Source of the DNA: Coenobita brevimanus
Lineage: Eukaryota > Arthropoda > Malacostraca > Decapoda > Coenobitidae
Assembly: GCA_032717465.1 (NCBI GenBank)
Contig: CM064655.1
Location: 14,484,652 to 14,548,651 of the forward strand
Direction of reading: 5' to 3'
DNA: 64,000 bases
Below are positions 58,572 to 64,000 of the stretch, piece by piece; positions within the stretch are counted from its first letter, which is position 1; every line of letters begins with the position of its first letter. The notes under the pieces are model-generated. The model was given only the letters and a program-made list of their open reading frames with translations, was not told where the DNA came from and made no database searches. A program made the translations under genes and the position numbers.

Positions 58572-61520
58572 GTGGTATTTAAGGAAATAGAAGTGAAGGA
58601 AACCAAGGGGGATGGCAGGGAAAGATCAGAAGTTGAGGAAGTGATACGGATAGAGAGTAGGAGAGAGGAGGGTATTAAAAACGTCAAAAATAATTTGAAG
58701 GTGATATATAGTAATCTTGATGGTTTCATATCGACAAGGATCGAAATTAACGATTTCTTGAGAGAACATGAACCTGATGTCATGTGCTTTGTAGAGACCA
58801 AATTAAGAGAAGATATTGATGTTCATTTGGGAGATGGTAAATGCAAACTGTGGAGAAAAGACAGAAAAGAAAAAAAGAGAGGAGTGATGATAGCTGTGAA
58901 GAACAACATAAATGTAGATACTGTGGAAATGGGAAAAGGCAGGGCTGAAGTGATATATACGAAATTAGAAACTGGAAAGAATGTTAAGAGAGATATGGCA
59001 GTAGTGCATGTTCCCCCAAAGACGAGACCATGGAAGGATGATGAATACCATGAGATGTTGTCAGATATGGCTAGCTATTTGCAAAAAATAATTGAAAAAA
59101 GTAATGATATAATTTTGGTGGGTGACTTTAACTGTAAAGAGGTGAACTGGGAGGAATGGTACTCGGGAGGCGGCGAGGATTCGTGGGGCGCTATGTTATT
59201 AAATATAATAATGAATAATGTGATGACACAATGGGTCAAAGAAGAGACACGGTTTCGAGGTGAGGACACACCAGCAAGGTTAGATTTACTGTTCACCAAA
59301 GAACCCGATGTAATAGAATCAGTGAAATACCTCTGTCCTTTAGGGAAAAGTGATCATGTGGTCACTGAGTTCCAGATGTTAATAGGGAATGTCGAGCCAA
59401 GAGACGAGCTTCATAGACAGGGAAGATACAACTTTGGGAAAGCAAATTTTACAGGACTGAGAAACTTTTTTGAAAATGCGGATTGGGGAAAATTCAGAGA
59501 AACAAGAGAGATGTAGAGGAAGTGGGATATCTTTCTAGACCTCTATAATTTGGGAGTGGAAAAATTTGTACCAAGAGTAAGAGGGAAAGAAAACAGGAAA
59601 AAGGAGTGGTTTAATTGAAGGTGTATGATAGCAAAAAAAGAGTGAGATAAGGCATGGAACAATTGGAGAAAGAGAGGTAACAACAGAACAAAGGAAGAAT
59701 ATAAAAGAACAAGAAATGAATACACAAGAATACGTAGAGAAGAAGAAAGGAATTTTGAAAAAGGTATAATAGACAAATGCAAGGATGAACCCAAACTGTT
59801 TTATAGATTTGTTAAAGGCAAACTGAAACAAAAGGAAGGAATCACCAAACTGAAAGTAGAAGGAGAGGTCTTTAAGGATGCGGTAATGCAAGCAGAAATA
59901 ATGAACAAATGTTTCCAGTCAGTTTTCACTAAAGAAAAGGAGCTTGTGGAAGGGAAGAGAGTGATTAGAAATGATCCGGTGATAAAAGATATAAAAGTGG
60001 AGGTGCAGGAAGTGTATAAATTACTAGAAACTCAAGATGGAAGGAAAGCCCCAGGACCTGATGGAATTTCTAATTGGGTACTGAAGGAATGCAGAGAACA
60101 ACTGGCGGATAAAATCCACAGTTTAATCGTATGCTCACTGGAAGAGGGGTAAGTGCCACAAGAATGGAAGAGGGCAAATGTGGTACCGATTTACAAGGGA
60201 GGAAACAGGGAAGAACCCCTGAATTATAGACCAGTGTCTCTAACCAGCATGGTCACAAAATTGTGTGAGAGAATCCTGAAAGACAGATGGATAAAATATC
60301 TGGAAGAGATGAATATTATGGCTGAATGTCAGTTTGGATTCAGAAGTGGAAGGTCATGTGTTTCTGACTTGTTGAGCTTTTACTCAAGAGCGATTGACGT
60401 AGTACAGGAGAGAGATGGTTGGGTGGATTGTGTGTACTTAGACTTAGAGAAGGCCTTTGACAAGGTACCTCATAAGAGACTAATATGGAAACTAGATTAT
60501 ATAGGAGGACTGAAGGGGAAACTTCTGGAATGGATGAGAGACTTTTTGAGAGACAGACAAATGAGGACGGTAATAAAGGATAGGATGTCTGGATGGAGGG
60601 AAGTAACAAGTGGAGTCCCTCAAGGCTAGGTGTTGGCGCCAGTAATGTTCCTGATTTACGTAAATGATATGGTAGATGGAGTGAACAGTTATGCAAGTCT
60701 GTTTGCTGATGATGTAAAGATCTTGAGGAAGGTAGAGGTTGAGGAGGATTGTAAAATACTGCAGGAGGATTTGGATAGGATACACGATTGGAGCCGGACG
60801 TGGGAAATGAAATTTAATGTAAAGAAATGTAAAATATTGGAAATGGGTAAAAGTACCAGGAGACCATCACTGAATTATTTGTTGGGTAATGAATTAATCA
60901 CAAAAAGGAGAGAAGAGAAAGATTTGGGAGTGCTGGTCCAAGATAGTTTGTCACCAGAAAAGCACATTAACAAGATAGTTAGAGAGACTTACAAACTCTT
61001 GACTAACATAAGAGTAGCATTTCATTATATGGATGACGAGAAGATGAACAAATTGATAGTGGCCATGATACGCCCCAGGTTAGAATATGCAGCGGTTGTG
61101 TGGTCCCCACACAAAAAGAAAGATATAAACAAGATTGAGAGAATACAGAGAACAGCAACCAAGATGGTCCCCAGTCTGACAGACCTGTCATACAGAGAGA
61201 GGCTGGAAAAACTGGATTTGCCTTCCTTAGAGGAAAGGAGAAAGAGGGGAGACATGATTGCAGTGTTCAGGACCATGGTGGGAGTAGATAAAATTGACAA
61301 AGAAGATCTGTTTGTATGGGATAAGAGAGCAACAACTGAACACGGAATGAAATTGAAAAAGTCAAGCTGCTTGAAGAATATCAAGATATATAGCTTTCCT
61401 TACAGAAGTATAGACTTATGGAATAGCTTGGACAAAGAGATCGTCCAGTCTAAAAACTTAAACGAGCTTAAAGCTAAATTTGACTTATTAAGAAACAGCG
61501 ACGGAAACCCACGAGCATAG
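58572..61520 (+). pseudogene. CR1-like ORF2 (endonuclease-RT), nonsense-interrupted single frame
   Basis: One uninterrupted phase of 983 codons with five stops: 59514, 59616, 59643, 60150 and 60627. Endonuclease: VIYSNLDGF, FVETKL, LVGDFNCKEVNWEEW, RLDLLFTK, GKSDHVVTEF. RT: RKAPGPDGISNWVLKE, NYRPVSLTSM, FGFRSGRSCVSDL, LDLEKAFDKVPH (motif A), SGVPQG then TAG then VLAPVMF, SLFADDVKIL (active site). C-terminal region: RPRLEYAAVVWSPHKKKD, RRKRGDMIAVFRTM, SIDLWNSLDKEIV. The sister copy at 9614-11497 has sense codons at three of the stops. There are no frameshifts. Confidence 0.88.
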
Positions 61521-61545
61521 TACATTCTGTGTATATCACAATTAG

Positions 61546-61730
61546 GTATATTAGGTAAATACTTAAATATTTGGAACGACTTAGACAAAGAGGTGGTGCA
61601 TGAGAAAAACATTCATGTGTGTAAAGGTAGACTTGATAAATGTGGATATGGAGACAGGACAACACGAGCATTGCTCAATTCCTGTATACTACAAATAGGT
61701 AAATACAAACAGGTAAATACACACACACAC
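61546..61730 (+). repeat. Second copy of the CR1 3' end
   Basis: From about 61564 a segment reads NIWNDLDKEVVHEKNIH when translated, then DRTTRALLNSCILQIGKYKQ. It corresponds to IDLWNSLDKEIVQSKNLNEL and the following 3' UTR just upstream (61410-61545). It belongs to a related but distinct subfamily and ends ATAGGTAAATACAAACAGG then a short (CA)n. Confidence 0.7.
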
Positions 61731-61780
61731 AGTTGCTGCTATAGTATATTACATATACAAATATAAACACATTGTACATT

Positions 61781-61825
61781 GTGGGATTAGGGCGTCGGGC
61801 TATAGATAGATAGATAGATAGATAG

Positions 61826-61828
<3 letters not shown>
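61781..61828 (+). mobile_element. GATA-LINE tail-only insertion
   Basis: Only about 22 nt of the LINE 3' end (GTGGGATTAGGGCGTCGGGC) plus (GATA)n are present. The flanks are unrelated (CR1 side and TA tract). This is an extreme 5' truncation. Confidence 0.85.

Positions 61829-61875
<47 letters not shown>
61829..61875. repeat. (TA)n microsatellite
   Basis: A TA run between the GATA tail and the next Tigger MITE. Confidence 0.95.
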
Positions 61876-61877
<2 letters not shown>

Positions 61878-62962
61878 CTAATCCCTCTAATATCTGAACG
61901 CCCAATATCCGAACATCCCCACTAACCGGACATAATCGTCCTGGGATCCAATATTCCTAAAATGGGCCAAAAACCGCAAAAAATTCGAAAAAAATCTGAC
62001 TTTTTTCCCACCCGTAATTTGAAATTGCCGCCTGGCGCCGAACAGCTGTTACACCATGGTCCCTTCACCCCTTCCTTCCTCCCCCCTCCCCCCTCCCCTG
62101 TCAGGGTTGCCATTTGGTATTTTTCATTACCAAGTGTGGGCCAATTTGGTAATGAAAAATTCGTTTCCTACTGAATCAGGATAATGCATTACCAAATGGA
62201 TTTTTCACATGTGTGAGGATACACAGGATGGAGATGGTGGATTGTTAGCTCTCTCTGATTAATCTGCTACCCTACATAGTATGAAAATAATCAACATGGT
62301 GTTAATTATAAGGAGAGTGATTACATGTATTTCCACTTGTATATATAATTAGTGAAGAATAAATGCTAGCTTTAAGAATTTGGTAATGAAAAGTTACATT
62401 TGGTAATGAAAGTTGAAGAGATTGGTAATGTGGCCGTTGCAATCTGGCAACTCTGTTACCCCGCCATCATCAACAGTCACAGCCTAACTCCGATGGAGAG
62501 CAGATGCTCATAGCACTGCAAGCCACAGGTACTTGTTTTTTGTGAATAAACAGTGAATAAACTGCAATACCTCGCCACTAGAACACAGGAATTTACAGTG
62601 TTGTGCAGTGTTAAGAAATTAGAATTTAGAGTGCAGAGGATTAACTGTGGACTGCAAACTGGCAATTCAAACCAGTCCAGGAGCCAGGGACTTGTAAGTA
62701 CTCAGAATGTTTAATATTGTATAAACTCACCTCTAAAACCTCATTTTATGGTTCTTTTGCATTTATTTCAGTCTTTTATGTCCCTTATTGGTGTGATTTG
62801 GGTCTTAAATAGGTACAATGCATGTCCAGAGGGAGTTGTATAGGTGTTTCTCTGAGTTACGGTCCATAAGTACAAGTCCATAAGCTGGGGCCCAACATCC
62901 GGACAGGACCACCATCCGGACCTGCTTATGGCTCTATTACATTGGATATTGGAGGGATTACT
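61876..62962. mobile_element. Tigger-type MITE with nested hAT-like element
   Basis: The left end CCCTAATCCCTCTAATATCT at 61876 pairs with the right end (inverted AGTAATCCCTCCAATATCC) at 62962, lying in TA runs on both sides. Subterminal ATCCGGAC/CCGGAC motifs recur. The hAT-like element at 62102-62455 is inserted within it. No coding capacity is visible. Confidence 0.75.
62102..62455. mobile_element. hAT-like MITE (shared with 40278-40420)
   Basis: Starts CAGGGTTGCCATTTGGTATT and ends with the inverted form of CAGAGTTGCCAGATTGCAAC. Repeated TTTGGTAATGAAAA motifs occur at both ends. Flanking 8-mers do not match clearly, so the superfamily call rests on the termini only. Confidence 0.6.
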
Positions 62963-62994
62963 TATATATATATATATATATATATATATTTACT

Positions 62995-63044
<50 letters not shown>

Positions 63045-63093
63045 TGTGTATATATATTATATATATATATATATATTATATATACAGTATATA
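62963..63093. repeat. (TA)n tract
   Basis: About 130 bp of interrupted TA repeats between two Tigger-type termini. Confidence 0.95.
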
Positions 63094-63710
63094 CAGTACC
63101 CTCGCGTCCAACATGCGTTAGTCCAGCACGATTCGGGTCCAGCACGGAGAGGAATTAATTAGTATTATTTAATACGATTTAATTACTGCAACACGAGTGT
63201 GTTAACATAACACGCACAGAGCTCCGAGAAGTGGGCGAAATCCGTAGAGTTCACTGTAGCACGATCACCCCTGGTCCAACACGGTCATACTGGACATTCC
63301 CATGATGATGATAGCCAATGAAAACTTCTGATCAAGTAGCCTTCCCCGCCCGCTATCTTGACGTGATCGTGATGCTGCCCAATTAAAAACGCTTCTGCTG
63401 TCACGTGATGTTTTGTTTAAATTTCTCCCGCCACAGCGCCACTCAGTCACATAATTGCATTGGAAGGTGCTTTTTTCTTGCTGCATTTTCTGCCCTTGTT
63501 ACTGCATTTTACCCTGCTCACCATGCCTAGGAAGCCTTCTGAGAACCCCAAGAAGCGTCGGCACCTCCCTCAGGCCACCAAGCTAGAAAGCATCGAGAGG
63601 AAGAAGAAAGGGGAGAGGAAAGTTGATATTGCCAAGGCCTACGACATGAATGAAGCCAACGTAATCATAATAAAAAACTAAGACAAGATCCTGGCAGCCG
63701 AGGGCTATCA
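63094..63710 (+). mobile_element. Tigger-type transposon, 5' part
   Basis: The left end CAGTACCCTCGCGTCCAACA at 63094 follows TA. GTCCAGCACG/GTCCAACACG motifs repeat at 63121, 63137 and 63273. The start of a transposase gene lies at 63523. Homology is lost near 63710 and the right end was not found in the window. Confidence 0.75.
63523..63681 (+). pseudogene. Tigger/jerky-type transposase N-terminus
   Basis: Fifty-two codons from ATG at 63523: MPRKPSENPKKRRHLPQ, then a CENP-B N-terminal helix-turn-helix (KLESIERKKKGERKVDIAKA). It closes at TAA 63679-63681 within VIIIKN, where a Trp or Lys codon is expected before DKIL. Only this DNA-binding part is present. Confidence 0.75.
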
Positions 63711-64000
63711 CACGGCACTTCATACCAGGTTTGCCGAGGATACGATGGTAAATCAGAACTGTAACGTGGTAAAATTGCCGACGATACCACGGGAATTTGG
63801 AATTCATCTGGATGGATTCCTGCCGAGGATACGACGGGCAAAACAGTGTGACCAAAACCCAGGCGACTTGACAGAGAATGTATCATACTACAGCATTGAA
63901 CATTTAACCTGACACTGAATATATATTAATATTTTAGAATAAATATCAATCGTTTTGAAACCCTTCTCATTGGCGTGCATACCAGTTTATAAACAAAGTT
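63711..64000. other. Unassigned right edge
   Basis: No gene is recognised. TGCCGAGGATACGA occurs twice (63729 and 63820), with TGGTA/ACCACG partial inverted copies between them, suggesting part of a small repeat element. Confidence 0.35.

Larger units (their letters stand above)
57500..61730 (+). mobile_element. CR1-like LINE, two ORFs, full coding length
   Basis: ORF1 at 57698-58438 with decayed continuation to 58571, ORF2 at 58572-61520, 3' region to about 61730. The 3' end carries ATTAGGTAAATAC-type repeats and, unusually, a second version of the end (61560-61725). Other copies in the window are 9614-11497 (young) and the relics at 728-2945 and 11674-23460 (old). Confidence 0.88.

Overview
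The window is eukaryotic, repeat-dominated DNA. Nearly every long reading frame belongs to a transposable element, and there is no prokaryote-style gene organisation. Arthropod ancestry is likely, most plausibly a decapod crustacean. The reasons are a compact Ty1/copia element resembling the GalEa group of aquatic crustaceans, abundant CR1-like and microsatellite-tailed LINEs, many pogo/Tigger elements, and very frequent (TA)n, (CA)n and (GATA)n tracts. This assignment is an inference, because no host gene was recognised that would name a species.

Layout. 1-4423: a GATA-tailed LINE fragment at the left edge, then an old CR1-like relic on the minus strand split by a second GATA-tailed LINE copy, then about 1.5 kb of unassigned DNA. 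4424-11673: a complete Tigger-type MITE, an A/C-rich LINE with a 2A-like motif and a broken PHD-type finger (split by a TTAA-flanked element at 7228-8223), a 5'-truncated CR1 copy split by a hAT MITE with a perfect 8-bp target duplication, and a hAT end. 11674-23460: a CR1 relic (minus) holds a Tigger-type MITE (12578-19815). That MITE holds a copia element with 151-bp LTRs (13295-19744), which in turn holds a TTAA element (15672-17438). The same CR1 relic also holds a (GAT)n-tailed LINE (20304-23305). 23507-33540: Tigger MITEs, short composite elements made of the two ends of the GATA LINE, two or three candidate host exons on the minus strand, a 1-kb inverted-repeat element and a 30-bp minisatellite. 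33541-40240: a cluster of at least five Tigger-related elements. One is a near-complete transposase unit (34601-37939) disrupted by a LINE insertion, a nonsense codon and a frameshift. 40278-45530: a tandem duplication in which only one copy carries a GATA LINE with a 722-codon open frame, then a Tigger MITE and a composite element. 45532-51296: a LINE with an endonuclease, an RT and a PHD finger placed inside the RT region, split by another TTAA element. 51637-55130: a decayed near-full-length GATA LINE plus a fragment. 55131-57485: Tigger and TTAA elements, (TA)n, a tRNA-derived SINE and a tandem duplication. 57500-61730: a two-ORF CR1 element whose ORF2 is one frame broken only by five nonsense codons. 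61781-64000: a tail-only GATA LINE insertion, a nested Tigger MITE and the first part of another Tigger transposase.

How the parts relate. Autonomous LINEs (GATA-, GAT- and ACGAAA-tailed, CR1, and an A/C-rich I/Jockey-like type) supply reverse transcriptase. A short composite made of the GATA LINE's 5' and 3' ends looks like a RIME-style parasite of that LINE. Tigger, TTAA-type and hAT MITEs depend on transposases encoded elsewhere, apart from the Tigger genes seen here in broken form. The most interesting observations are the composite element with its conserved small reading frame, the GATA LINE whose stop codon lies inside its microsatellite tail (no 3' UTR), two different LINE lineages carrying PHD-type fingers in different places, and the four-level insertion stack.
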